This document shows, piece after piece, positions 1-9,117 of a DNA stretch of 64,000 bases. This DNA is from Sinohyriopsis cumingii (taxonomy: Eukaryota; Mollusca; Bivalvia; Unionida; Unionidae): NCBI GenBank assembly GCA_028554795.2, contig CM068825.1:160639398-160703397 (forward strand), in the 5' to 3' direction. The notes beneath the pieces were generated by a model. The model made no database searches and had not been told where the DNA came from. It saw only the letters and a program-made list of their open reading frames with translations. Position 1 is the first letter of the stretch, and every line of letters starts with the position of its first letter. Position numbers and translations under genes: made by a program.

Positions 1-168
1 CTCCACTTGCGGTAATGAAGAATGAGACGAAGATTCCGGAACAAATTCTTGCGAGGTAAGAAAATCCACAAAATCCCAATGTACCTCTTCTGAAAGTAAG
101 TCCGGGTTCCCTTGGGTGGTCTCCACTGCTGGTGCACCCCAATGGATCGTTTTCTGAGTTTCCGTCAT
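1..168 (-). CDS. N-terminal part of an unrecognised acidic protein, cut by the window edge
   Basis: The frame opens with ATG at 168-166 and stays open for 56 codons to the window edge. I do not recognise the family. The visible part is acidic and Ser/Glu/Thr-rich, with a segment EEVHWDFVDFL that looks like a short amphipathic acidic helix. A TATA-like sequence (213-222) lies 45-55 bp upstream of the ATG, a suitable distance, and the promoter is shared head to head with the small gene at 388. It may be the outermost gene of the neighbouring Polinton or a host gene; the sequence does not decide. No function is assigned. Confidence 0.5.
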   Translation of the reverse strand, partial: MTETQKTIHWGAPAVETTQGNPDLLSEEVHWDFVDFLTSQEFVPESSSHSSLPQVE

Positions 169-387
169 GTTGAATCACTGTCGCATAGATTGACAGCACA
201 CAAGCGCTAGCGAATCTATATAGACCACATGACGTCACAGACTGCTCTCTTCGGATTGGATGCGGACTGACTGAATTTTGTAACGCGTGTTCGGATTGGT
301 GAATGGACTCAATCCGTTTCAATCCTTCCTCTACCTATAAATAAGCGCAGTTCACTGCATTGATTCACCTGTTTTCGTCGCCTCACG
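169..387. promoter_or_regulatory. Compact bidirectional promoter with paired TATA, inverted CCAAT and CRE motifs
   Basis: Between two divergent ATGs (168 minus, 388 plus) lie a TATA-like CTATATAG at 213-222 serving the left gene and TATAAATA at 336-343 serving the right gene. A perfect CRE palindrome TGACGTCA is at 230-237. Two copies of TTCGGATTGG, each holding an inverted CCAAT box, end at 259 and 299. Motifs are seen directly; the bidirectional use is inferred. CCAAT and TATA elements between divergent genes resemble replication-dependent histone promoters, which fits the histone-type 3' signal downstream. Confidence 0.6.
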
Positions 388-621
388 ATGTGGACCACAG
401 TTGAATCATCCACCCTTTTGTCTTCCATGATGTTTAGGACGGACATGCTCATGTATGTCCGGTCCAAGTGGACTGTTGTTGATAGGACAGATACTAGTCT
501 ACGGATGAGAAGAGTTTACATAGAAAGACAAGGATGCCTCAAGAGGGTACTTGTGTATGGACCTGCAGTTAGAAGGAGTTTAAGAAGAAGAAGAAGAAGT
601 GACAGATGCCGTCTATGTTAA
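388..621 (+). CDS. Small basic protein with Arg-rich C terminus, histone-like transcription unit
   Basis: An intact 77-codon frame starts at ATG 388, about 45 bp after a TATAAATA box, and stops at 619-621. The protein is not a core or linker histone that I recognise. Its C-terminal third is strongly basic with a run of five Arg (RRSLRRRRRS) and Cys residues near the end, so it could bind nucleic acid or act as a protamine-like or virion-core protein; that is inference. The stop lies in a 24-nt perfect palindrome, and 25 nt later comes a canonical histone mRNA stem-loop, so the transcript is probably processed without polyadenylation. Whether it belongs to the Polinton to its right or to the host is open. 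Confidence 0.55.
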   Translation: MWTTVESSTLLSSMMFRTDMLMYVRSKWTVVDRTDTSLRMRRVYIERQGCLKRVLVYGPAVRRSLRRRRRSDRCRLC

Positions 622-637
622 TATTAATATTAACATA
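614..637. repeat. 24-nt perfect A/T palindrome spanning the stop codon
   Basis: TATGTTAATATT followed by its exact reverse complement. It overlaps the TAA of the small basic ORF and sits just before the histone-type stem-loop. Confidence 0.9.
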
Positions 638-645
638 AACCCAAA

Positions 646-685
646 GGCCCTTTTCAGGGCCACCCACATTTCTCGAAAAGAGATC
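646..685 (+). terminator. Histone-type mRNA 3' stem-loop with downstream element
   Basis: GGCCCT (646-651), loop TTTC, AGGGCC (656-661) form a 6-bp stem and 4-nt loop. It is preceded by CCAAA and followed by ACCCA, exactly the layout of the metazoan replication-dependent histone 3' end bound by SLBP. A purine-rich GAAAAGAGAT at 675-684 matches the position and composition of the histone downstream element that pairs with U7 snRNA. The preceding ORF is not a histone. Confidence 0.85.
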
Positions 686-726
686 GCCTTTCGATTGCCT
701 ACCCCTTTATAAAATTAAAAAAAAAA

Positions 727-1137
727 ATCCCATGTTCAATTCCCCTTGTCCCTAAAGTAGTTTTTTTTTCTAACATGTTCAATTCCCCTTTATCCCTAGA
801 CAAACCCACACTTTATTCCCATGTTCAATTCCCTTTGTCCCTAGACAGACCCAAACTCTATTCCCCATGTTCAATTGCCTTTGTCCCTAGAATCGATATT
901 TTTTTTTTCCATTGTTCGAATGCCTTTGACGCTAATCTCAATATTTCCTTTTTTTTTTTCCTTTCTCCAATGTTAAATTCCATTGACGCTAATCTTACCC
1001 AGGGTTTTTTTGCCCATGTTAAATTTCCATTGACGCTAATCTCGCCCAGGGTGGTTAATGTTAAATTTCCATTGACGCTAATCTCGCCCAGGGGGTGTTT
1101 GTAATGCTAATTCCCATTGACGCTAATCTCACCCCTT
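727..1137. repeat. Diverging ~45-60 bp minisatellite
   Basis: Seven or eight imperfect units. The left ones read ATGTTCAATTCCC plus a TTTGTCCCTAG segment; the right ones read ATGTTAAATTTCCATTGACG plus CTAATCTCGCCCAGGG. Units drift progressively from one type to the other and contain T-tracts. Lies between the histone-type unit and the first clear Polinton-type gene, so it may be part of the element's terminal region. Confidence 0.8.
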
Positions 1138-1179
1138 TCACTACTAAGAGCGAGAACAACAACAAATAAGAAAAGAAAA

Positions 1180-1623
1180 ATGACGAGAAGAAATGACACG
1201 AAAACGAGAACAACAACAAACAATACGGGCACAAAGCAAAATGAAAAGGAACAAAAACAACAACAAAGCAAGAAAAAACACCAGAAAGACCCTTCCCGTC
1301 AACTTCCTGCTCCATTGCAACAAACAGATAAAGAAATGTATGAGGAAGAAGAAACACCTTACGATTCACTTTACTCTCCAGGAAAATAATCTGGTGCTAC
1401 TGGTAGCGGTTTGGGAAATAATTTTGTTTGTCTTGATAATATCCTCAATGACGTACAACAATTAGATGTTCTCATAGGAGGAAAACGAGCTGAAAATAAC
1501 TCACCGGAAATAATTAATGAAGCCGCTGATATCTGTCGACGATTATTTCAAGGCGGCATCATAGACACTAATATTTACCGAGAACTCATTGATGAACTCG
1601 TTGATGATTACCACAGTGACTAG
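1180..1623 (+). pseudogene. Unrecognised small Polinton ORF with an in-frame stop
   Basis: From ATG 1180 the frame is continuous to TAG 1621-1623 except for TAA at 1387-1389. The N-terminal half is low-complexity (Asn, Thr, Gln, Lys; AAC-rich DNA). The C-terminal half is an ordinary acidic helical sequence (VQQLDVLIGGKRAEN, then LIDELVDDYHSD). I do not recognise a family. Its place directly before capsid-type genes, on the same strand, suggests it is the first gene of the structural block. The in-frame stop indicates decay. Confidence 0.45.
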
Positions 1624-1698
1624 TTGTTAAACAATAGCAAATAGAATAAGATGATCATGTTTAATAGACATATAGACCAGTACAGGTCAGAGCAGTAA

Positions 1699-2172
1699 AC
1701 TCACGATTACGTAATCTATAGAGCAAATTACGGAGATGGACTTGGTAATGTTGTTCAGGGGTTATTCGCGGAGTTAGCACCAAAGGCGGGGCCTCTTGCA
1801 AAACAATTTTCAATGAAAGCTATTAATATTGTTGGTGAAAAAGCTCCTGGTGCAATTGTCGATGTTGCTGGTAAGGCGTTCTCTGCAATCAAAGAAAGAC
1901 TAGCACGATTAATAAGACGAAAATCATCACCACCAGTAAAAATGGCAAGCACTGAAATTATGCCCGCAAATGTCAATAAGGAGATAAATCAAGCTGCAAA
2001 TCAGAAACGAGCAGCGTTGGTAAATCAGGGGGTTAATGAAGCAGAAAAAAAATATAACAGCGAATTTGATAGCAGGAAGTGGACTTCGTGTACGACGACG
2101 ATAATAACCATTTTAAAAATAGGCAATTGTATAAAATGTTCAAACGCATATCCGACCCAGCATTCGATATAG
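1699..2172 (+). pseudogene. pVI/minor-capsid-like protein
   Basis: An open frame from 1699, with no ATG before 1813, begins with a Tyr/Gly segment (YRANYGDGLGNVVQGLF) and an Ala/Lys-rich amphipathic stretch, then RLARLIRRKSSPPV. Small proteins of this type, located just before the major capsid gene, are common in Polinton and adintovirus genomes and are compared to adenovirus pVI. The assignment rests on composition and position. The last part overlaps the capsid gene out of frame, so the true C terminus is probably earlier. Loss of an upstream ATG suggests decay. Confidence 0.45.
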
Positions 2173-3563
2173 ATGGGCCGGTCCAAAAAGATAAATCAGT
2201 GCGTGATTATCAATTTTATTCCTATGACGCGGGACTACCAAATCAACGAGGGCGTATCGAACTTCAAGTTCATGATACAAGTAGATATTTCTTGCCTTGT
2301 GAGGCGTTTATTGAAGTAGAAGGTGAACTTGTAAAGGCGGATAATAATACATACGATGCCAATGCGCGAGTTGGTTTCGTCAATAATGGGATTATGGCAC
2401 TGTTTAGTAACGCTACATATATGATTGATGGAAGAAATATCGAATCGATTAAGAGTGATGTCGATGTTGCTACGACAATAATTGGTCTAGCAAGATATTC
2501 TGATGTTTACACAAGATCAGCTGGTCCATCAATGATGTTTGCTAAGGATATTGCCAACAACTCCGATCATATTCAGTATATTAAGTTACAAACACCACGT
2601 GGTACTGCAGCTGATCCACAACCAGCTGACCCTGGATACAAAGATAGACCAGCTGGTGCATTTGATATTATAAAAGGTGTTAGTGCGACTTACAACTTGG
2701 GATTTGCAACACGCCGAGCAATGTTGGAAGGAAATAGAAAAAGTTTTTCGTGCGCGATTCCACTGTCTCACATCTTAGGATTTTGCAGAGATATTAGAAG
2801 GGTCATCTTTGGAGCTAAACACACAGTTGTGCTCGTGAGAAAAGGTGATGATAATGATGCAATCTGGCCAGGAAATGGTGTTGCTGATGCTAGTATGGTA
2901 AATATAACAAAACTCTCACTGTGGATGCCGGTATTAACTCCATCGGTCACAGAAGAATCGCGATTACTCTCTTTTATGAATCAAGGCGGTAAATCATTGA
3001 TATCATGGCTTACAGTAACCACAAACTCTGTTCCAAGTATCATCAGAGGCTTATTTACTTGGCATATAGCATCACAGCAGGGTGTTTCTGCGCCTCGACA
3101 TATTTGTGTTGCGCTGCAAAATAAAAATCGGTTGAATAGTCAGGAACATTCACATATGATATTTGACCAATTCGACGTTACCGATGTTTCGTTGAGAATA
3201 AACAGACAACAAGAACCGTCTGAAGATATATCATTAAAATTCGCACATAATCATGTGGCACGTGTATATCATAGCTTGCTGACATTCCTGGCACGTAATA
3301 TAAAAATTGATACTGGTTTGCAAATATCACAGTTTGAATTTACAAATCTGTATCCGATTTATTAATTTCCTCTGGAGCATCTTGATTTATCCAAGCAATC
3401 TGTCGTTCATATACACTTCCGAGCTCATGTTGGTGACCCGCCAGCTGGTGGTGTCGACCCTGGTTACAGAGCAATCGCGGTCATACTCAGCGATAAAGCA
3501 ATGTTACTTGAAAGTGCTAGTGGTCGAATGAGAGTCGTTGATGCACCAGTGGAAAACATGTAG
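2136..3563 (+). pseudogene. Polinton/adintovirus double-jelly-roll major capsid protein, with an in-frame stop
   Basis: A 475-codon frame from ATG 2136 to TAG 3561-3563, interrupted once by TAA at 3363-3365 (codon 410). The N-terminal half has FSNATYMIDGRNIESIKSD and ATTIIGLARYSDVYTRS, and the C-terminal half ends in LYPIY, then the DLSKQS strand region. This overall pattern, length and position are those of the Polinton-type hexon homologue, which forms the icosahedral shell. The part after the stop still looks protein-like (VVHIHFRAHVGDPPAGG), so the lesion is recent. GTG 2079 is also in frame but ATG 2136 fits the family start better. It is flanked by pVI-like and pX-like genes. The family call comes from remembered patterns; a profile search should confirm it. 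Confidence 0.7.
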
Positions 3564-3612
3564 ACAATTAGATCAATCGCATTAATTATAAAAATATCAT
3601 AGAGTTACGTTA

Positions 3613-4068
3613 ATGTCACTCTGACTCCGGTCAGGTGAAAAAATTACAATCGAAAAATGCGAGCGCATGTGGGGCAACGATAACACTAGCGCGGAATCAA
3701 ATTGCTAATGGTGGCCCAAACAAGTTATTGTTGACTAAAACTCAACTAAAACATTTCAATAAAGCGAAGCAAGCAAAAAAACGGAGTTCAACTTAATTTC
3801 GCTCCAAAAGCCATCAGCAACATGATTAAAACCGGTGGTATATTTCCTCTTCTCGTAGCGTTACCAGCGATAATTACCACAGCCGCTTCCGCTATTGCAA
3901 AAGCAGCCGCGTTAGGTGCTGTTGGAACCGCTGCTGCAATGGCATTAAAGAAAGCAACTGGGCAGGGATACAAAAAAAAAAGGAGCGGGTTTCAGACTTC
4001 CCGGGACTTATCTGGGAAAATACGCAAACGGATCCGGTTTCAGACTACCGGGAACTTATCTACGATAA
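3613..4068 (+). pseudogene. pX-like minor virion peptide, broken into three frames
   Basis: Three consecutive reading frames together resemble one protein. A Lys/Gln/Asn-rich N-terminal part (TKTQLKHFNKAKQAKK) ends near 3790. The frame from ATG 3822 gives the hydrophobic GGIFPLLVALPAIITTAAS core followed by Ala-rich helix. After an A-run at about 3970-3980 the frame shifts again to a C terminus with two copies of GFRLPGTYL separated by about 50 nt, stopping at 4066-4068. This N-basic, hydrophobic, GxGxL-tail plan matches the adenovirus pX-like gene found between capsid and protease genes in Polintons. Function (membrane-active or DNA-condensing) is inference. Confidence 0.55.
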
Positions 4069-4073
4069 CACCA

Positions 4074-4502
4074 ATGTCAAATTTTGATTTACTCGATGCC
4101 GCTAAACAATTAAAATAAAAAAAATTCAGAGGCGTCTTCATGCGAGATCAATTACCGCAACAACCAAATAATCCAGAAACAGGAATTATTAATCTCGACA
4201 ACAGCGATGGTCCTGGACCTCACTGGATTGCTTACGCGATCAATCCACGTAAAATTATCTATTTCGATTCGTACGGGTTAGCTCCGCCAGTTGAATTTCT
4301 AAAATACGTGCAACGAGTACAAATTCCAGTCTGGTATTCAACGCTACCAACAAAAACACTAACTGATCCACCAATATGTGGTCGTGAGGCAATTAACGTG
4401 CTTGCAGCGATATCAGCGTCAACTAAATCACTCATAAGGCCGTGGACGGATACACAACACGACAACATGAAATTAAAAGCAAACAAAAATAATAATGGTT
4501 GA
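4074..4502 (+). pseudogene. Adenain-type (C5) maturation cysteine protease, with an in-frame stop
   Basis: ATG 4074 opens MSNFDLLDAAKQLK; TAA at 4116-4118 interrupts the same frame, which continues FRGVFMRDQLP. The catalytic signature of adenovirus/Polinton proteases is visible: GPGPHWIAY (catalytic His), IIYFDSYG (acidic residue) and PPICGREAINVL (nucleophile Cys in CG). The Gln expected shortly before the Cys for the oxyanion hole is not obvious, as TLTDPP occupies that place. These enzymes cleave virion precursors during maturation. The stop overlaps the fibre gene's ATG by 8 nt (4495-4502). The early in-frame stop marks a non-functional copy. Confidence 0.75.
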
Positions 4503-5520
4503 TATTTACGGAAGATCTCTCAGCGATATAAAAAGTAAACAACTCGACGATGTGGATTTATCAAAATACGCAACTAAAGATGACGTCGATAATATTTTAT
4601 CGTTGTCCGGGATAGACCCAGATGAGGTCGTTATTTTTCAGGACCGATACGGAAAACTAAAAACCAGCGATATCAAATGGCATGAAATAATTCGTAGGGT
4701 TATTGGAGCTACCCCGGGTAACATCCCTGTGTTCACTGACGGCGGCAAAATCAGAGGCTCAAGTATGTCACTTGCCGGCATCAAAGATCAAATCGCATCA
4801 AGTGTTGCTAATCGCGTGAAAAATACCGGTGACACAATGACAGGCGAACTTAACATGAGCGGAAACAAGATAACGGTGCTACAAAATCTAACACCCGACG
4901 AAGATGCCGCGACGAAAAAGTATGTTGACGTTAACTATGGCACCGTTGACGGTAAATTATCCACGTTGAGGGCCGAGTATGACGTTCACGTAAACGCGTT
5001 TGCAAATCTCCGTCGAAACTTTAGAAAAATTAATGAAACCGCAGAAGAATTCTTTGGTACTCCGCTCATCGTTGACGCAAAACTTTTCGATATCAAAACT
5101 AACATGGACACAATCAAGAAAACACAAGAAGATGTCGTAAGTGGAATTATTGAGATCGTTAACAAAATTAATCTGATTAAAATCCCACCTAGAGTTACTC
5201 CCGGGCATATTACCAATATCGTATACACGGTGTCATCTGGATTTGCAACATGGTCAAAACAAAATAATACTATCAAATATACCGCAACAGTCACTGGTGT
5301 GTATAGACTGTCTGTGTTCAGTGCTGCAAAATTTGAGATATTTACAACGTATCCCTGGCGTCATTCCACCGGCAAGTTTTCCGGGGTTGTGACTATCATA
5401 TTAAATAGCGGAACCGAAGAAACATTTATACTGGAAGCAGCCAATAAGAAATTAACCGCAACATCTTACTGGTGGTGTTTGGAATTCGTAGCTGAAACAC
5501 CTCAATTGGTTACTGCGTAA
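4495..5520 (+). CDS. Phage-tail-fibre-like virion protein
   Basis: The only intact long Polinton ORF: 341 codons from ATG 4495, overlapping the protease stop. An N-terminal region (1-100) is followed by GDTMTGELNMSGNKI (112-126) and DAATKKYVD (137-145), the hallmark repeat of phage long and short tail fibres, then a helical stretch (about 150-230, probable coiled coil) and a beta-rich C-terminal domain (about 240-341) with Thr/Ser and aromatic residues, like a trimeric knob. By analogy it would be the trimeric attachment fibre at the capsid vertices. The motif is seen directly; the virion role is inferred from position in the structural block. Confidence 0.65.
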   Translation: MVDIYGRSLSDIKSKQLDDVDLSKYATKDDVDNILSLSGIDPDEVVIFQDRYGKLKTSDIKWHEIIRRVIGATPGNIPVFTDGGKIRGSSMSLAGIKDQIASSVANRVKNTGDTMTGELNMSGNKITVLQNLTPDEDAATKKYVDVNYGTVDGKLSTLRAEYDVHVNAFANLRRNFRKINETAEEFFGTPLIVDAKLFDIKTNMDTIKKTQEDVVSGIIEIVNKINLIKIPPRVTPGHITNIVYTVSSGFATWSKQNNTIKYTATVTGVYRLSVFSAAKFEIFTTYPWRHSTGKFSGVVTIILNSGTEETFILEAANKKLTATSYWWCLEFVAETPQLVTA

Positions 5521-5528
5521 AATAATAA

Positions 5529-6012
5529 ATGGCATTGACAGCGTCAAAAACTACATTAGATATGCAACAATATAGATAAGATCAAGTACGCGAATGTCAA
5601 TCAGAGTTAAAAACTATCGTCGACACGTTACATCAAAAGTAAAAAAATCCTGGATGCTATAGTATACTCGGTATCCGCGTTAGTTGCATCCACTGGAGTA
5701 ATATTATCAGCGTTAACGCCGGTAACAACTGCAATCGCGGTAACAATATGTGTTTCATCATCAGCGGCCGCGGCTGGTGTTTTTAATATAATCGCGAAAA
5801 AAATATCCACGTGCACAAACACAAAACTACACGACGCTGTCACGCGGCTAAACACGGCAACAGTAGCATACTTGAAATTATCGTTGCTGATATCAGTAAG
5901 CCTCAACGATACAACAATATCAGATTTCGAATTCCCAAACATGGCAAAAATATACGGAGACTGCAAACAGTCCCACGTTTTGAAGGAAAATAAGGTAAAT
6001 AACAATGACAGA
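5529..6012 (+). pseudogene. Hydrophobic-loop protein of unknown function, frameshifted
   Basis: Starts at ATG 5529, nine nt after the fibre stop, but hits a stop after 16 codons. Coding character resumes in other frames: ECQSELKTIVDTLHQK, then from about 5641 AIVYSVSALVASTGVIL and ALTPVTTAIAVTICVSS, two hydrophobic helices joined by a short Pro turn, then a Lys-rich helical tail (NIIAKKISTCTNTKLHD). This helix-hairpin-helix plan recurs in Polinton structural blocks; I know no function for it. The 3' end is uncertain because the reading frame runs into the next gene. Confidence 0.4.
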
Positions 6013-7408
6013 ATGACTTCAGTATCAAACTTTGCTCGACATAGTCGCAAATACAGCCCCGTAAAAACCACAATGATAACAGTGAGCTCAACCAAACCTG
6101 AATTCAGTATTTATTTTCCAACTGCGATTCCGGTAAGCGAGATCGCGCTGTCACACTTGCGAGTATACTACAGTTGACCCAATATCAGATCAAAATCATT
6201 CGGTGATTACCAACAAATAATTCGCTGGTATTCGCGTACAAAAATAAACAAGATGGTACACCCGACTGGAATGTCATTGGGTTACCAACCGAATCTTATG
6301 AAATCGAAGAAATTAATGATGAATTACAACGCCGAATAAAAAATATCACCGGAAAAGAATCCAAAATAGCAATAACAGCCCATAAGCCAACGCTGTCATC
6401 TGCAATCGAGATAAACTCTCCTAACTACGCCGTGGATATATACCAATCTTCGATCAGAACAGAGTTAGGATGGCCTGAAGTTGCTCCTGAGGCGCCACCG
6501 AAACCACCAGAGCCCAAAAAGTCTGATTATGTCACGGACTTGTCCTCATACGAAGGACTTAATCTACGATGTAAAGATGTGTTAGATAACATAAGATCAT
6601 CTCCGTCTGATACTTTTTCGTTTATCAGCCGCGTTAATATGAATTGGAATTTCCAACTTTGGGAGGGGAATTTATGGATGCCATATGCTAAACTTACGGA
6701 GTGCCTCGATGAAATTCTTCAAGATCATAAAGATCACCGGGAATATCTAGGACAAGGTTTCCAAGAACATCTTTTTGATGTGACAAATTCACGCGACGAA
6801 ATTATCAAACAAATAAAAATATTCAGTCAACTCGCAATCGATATGAGGGATCTAAACGATCGTGCAACTCTGGCAATATATAATACTCCGATTGAGCGAC
6901 GACAGTTTTCAGCTGCATACGGAATAAAAGAAGATGATATACGGAAATATAAATTTATCGGGTATAACTCAGATGAACTCAAAAAATCAGTCAGTGATAT
7001 CATTGATCAGTTCTTCGATGACATACTTGCGCAGTGGAGAAAAACACTACCACCGGCAAATATCCTCCGGCACCACAATGACCCAACGGGGCAAGGACGA
7101 CATGTGTCTCCGGAAATGGTAAATATATCCTCGGTGGTCGCGATTAACCTCGTTTGTGATGTCTTTGATGGAAGCTACAACACAGACACAACAGTATCAA
7201 ATCAGGCACAACAGGGGTATGTTTTATGCTCATTCACTCCGCAAGTTTCATCTTGGTCTTTAATCACGCAAGAACCGGTTAATCCGGTTTATCTGTGGTG
7301 TCATAATCCGTTATTGTCAAGAAAAAATTTCAAACTGAAGATCAATTAGGCCACTTATTGGATTTGAGGGTTGAAACGGTAAATATTAATTTACTTGTGC
7401 GATCGTAA
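6013..7408 (+). pseudogene. Conserved Polinton virion protein (penton- or vertex-like candidate) with a large internal insertion
   Basis: ATG 6013 opens a segment with KTTMITVSSTKPEFSIYFPT and IPVSEIALSHLRVYYS; the frame breaks near 6177-6206 and resumes from 6207 with NVIGLPTESYEIEEINDELQ. The end again shifts frame near 7330-7345 and stops at 7406-7408 after LLDLRVETVNINLL. The outer parts match a protein repeatedly seen at this position in animal Polintons. Between PNYAVDIYQSS and GRHVSPEMVNISSV lies about 180 residues rich in charged helix, starting with a Pro run (PEAPPKPPEPKK), which I do not associate with the family and read as an inserted domain. Role inferred as minor capsid or vertex protein only. 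Confidence 0.5.
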
Positions 7409-7439
7409 ATATCTCATCGTAAAACTGTTGACAGATTCA

Positions 7440-7530
7440 AGAAAACAGTAAAAAAAAAAAATAATTCTCCTGACAGTCAAGGTGGATATTTTTTTACTGA
7501 CTGGCTGTCGCTTAGAATTATAAGAATTTA
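7440..7530 (+). terminator. Possible 3' hairpin after the structural block
   Basis: CTGACAGTCA (about 7470) and TGACTGGCTGTC (about 7497) can form an imperfect stem around a T-tract, directly after the last structural gene. A role in 3' end formation is a guess. Confidence 0.2.
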
Positions 7531-7554
7531 TTTTTTACTGAAAATCTGTCAACG

Positions 7555-8420
7555 CTGTTAATTCAGAAAGTATTTGGGTAGTCAAAATCATACAAATCGT
7601 CGAATTTCTCAATTCGGAAAGTATTTAGCAAGTAAAAATCGTGCAAATCGTCGGATTTTCTAATTGTGATAGGGCATTTACTAGTCAAAATCGTACAAGT
7701 CGTCTGATTTCTAAATTCGGAAGGGTATTTAGGTAATCAAAATCGTGTAAATCGACTGAAATTCACAAGCAAGTATAATAATTTTATTTTTGTTCACGGG
7801 CAACAGGAAAAATATTTTATTTATATATATTTTGTGCACAGAGTGCAAAGCACTCCACTGATCGTCGGATTTGCTAATTCTAATAGGGTATTTAGGTAGT
7901 CAAAATCATGGAAATCGTCCGATTTGCTAATTCTGATAGGGTATTTACTAGCAAAAATCGTGTGCCTCGACTGATTTCACAAGCAAGTATAATAATTTTA
8001 TTTTTTGTGCACGGGCAACAGAAAAATATTTTATTTATATATATTTTGTGCACATCGATCGAATTGATAATTCTGATAAGGTATTTACTAGTAAATATCA
8101 TGGAAATCGGCCGATTTATTAATTCTGATAGTGTATTTACTAGTAAAAATCGTACACATCGACTGATTTCACAAGCAAGAATAATAATTTTATTTTTGTG
8201 CACGAGCAACAGTAAAAATATTTTATTTATATATATTTTGTGCACATCGACTGATTTGCTAATTTTGATAGGGTATTTACTAGTCAAAATCGTGCACATG
8301 GACTGATTTGCTAATTTTGATAGGGTATTTACTAGTCAAAATCGTGCACATCGACTGATTTGCTAATTTTGACAGGGTATTTACTAGTTAAAATCGTGTA
8401 AATCCAACAATTTTCAGTGA
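7555..8420. repeat. Composite minisatellite inside the Polinton
   Basis: Two interleaved units. A ~52-bp unit contains GCTAATTCTGATAGGGTATT followed by TACTAGTCAAAATCGTGCAC and ATCGACTGATTT, repeated at least ten times with drift. A ~90-bp spacer with CACAAGCAAGTATAATAATT, a GTGCACGGGCAACAG core and an A/T tail recurs three times (about 7765, 7975 and 8165). No gene is visible. It separates the rightward structural block from the leftward HNH block, so it could be a replication or transcription boundary, but nothing proves it. Confidence 0.8.
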
Positions 8421-8590
8421 AAAACAAAAATAATAATAATATTGAAATCAGTTCTTTTACTTTCGATTTCATTTCCACGTACTAGATAAAATCAACTTTC
8501 GTTTTCGATCGCTTCACTGTCTGATATAGTTTTCCTTAATTGTCTCACACGAGAATTAATTATCTTTATTGATTCATATTCAAGAAATAA

Positions 8591-8866
8591 TTACGACCTA
8601 ATTTTTTCAATTGCACGAGACAACGAAACAAATTCATTTATTCGCGTTTCTTCTACTGTGGCTAGTGATTGACATATAGCCGTCTGAATTTTCTTTATGA
8701 ATCTATATTGGGATGGCAGAATATACCACCCTTCATGTTTAGCCTCTTGCAGTGTTTCAAAGTCAGAAATGATTTTTTCAGGATTTAGTTCATCGGATAT
8801 ATTTATCTCATCATGTTCTAATTTTTTAATAGCAACAATTACATCATTGATATTTTCGTAATTCAT
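8591..8866 (-). CDS. Small intact ORF of unknown function
   Basis: 91 codons from ATG 8866-8864 to TAA 8593-8591, uninterrupted. The product is acidic and helical (IVAIKKLEHDEINISDE, then QYRFIKKIQTAICQ), with no motif I recognise. It is the first minus-strand ORF after the minisatellite, in the same direction as the HNH and Cys-rich ORFs, so it may share their transcript. Its intactness amid broken neighbours is mild support for a real gene, though short AT-rich frames can survive by chance. Confidence 0.35.
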   Translation of the reverse strand: MNYENINDVIVAIKKLEHDEINISDELNPEKIISDFETLQEAKHEGWYILPSQYRFIKKIQTAICQSLATVEETRINEFVSLSRAIEKIRS

Positions 8867-9117
8867 TATACCAAATATTTTATATTTAAAAGAAAAATAT
8901 TTCAGACCAAAAATAAACAGTAGCTATCATGAACGGTTTCCCTGCACTGGCGTGTGGGTCTTTCATGAGATCCTTGTTTGAGACTTTGTCTTTGTTTGAG
9001 GTTTTTTGTCTTTGTTTGAGACCTTTCTTCTCCCTTGTTTCAGGTCGAAAAAGAAGTAGTATGTTAACAGAATTTTCTGACCAAAAAAATTAGTGAATAC
9101 TACATCTTAGCTTTCTC
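8867..9117. other. Short spacer with a direct repeat
   Basis: No gene seen. At about 8975-9045 the motif TTGTTTGAGACTTTGTC recurs three times; TTGTTTGAGAC also spans the start codon region of the Cys-rich ORF near 9903-9914. Confidence 0.5.

Noticed and set aside
1061-1369. 102-codon minus-strand frame
   Set aside because: Composed of low-complexity Phe/Ser/Leu read from the minisatellite and the A-rich plus-strand ORF; no protein character.
5628-6095. 155-codon minus-strand frame
   Set aside because: Mirror of the hydrophobic Polinton ORF, whose plus-strand frames carry the family pattern.
7892-8306. Long frames on both strands
   Set aside because: Both come from the minisatellite; the protein repeats follow DNA periodicity.
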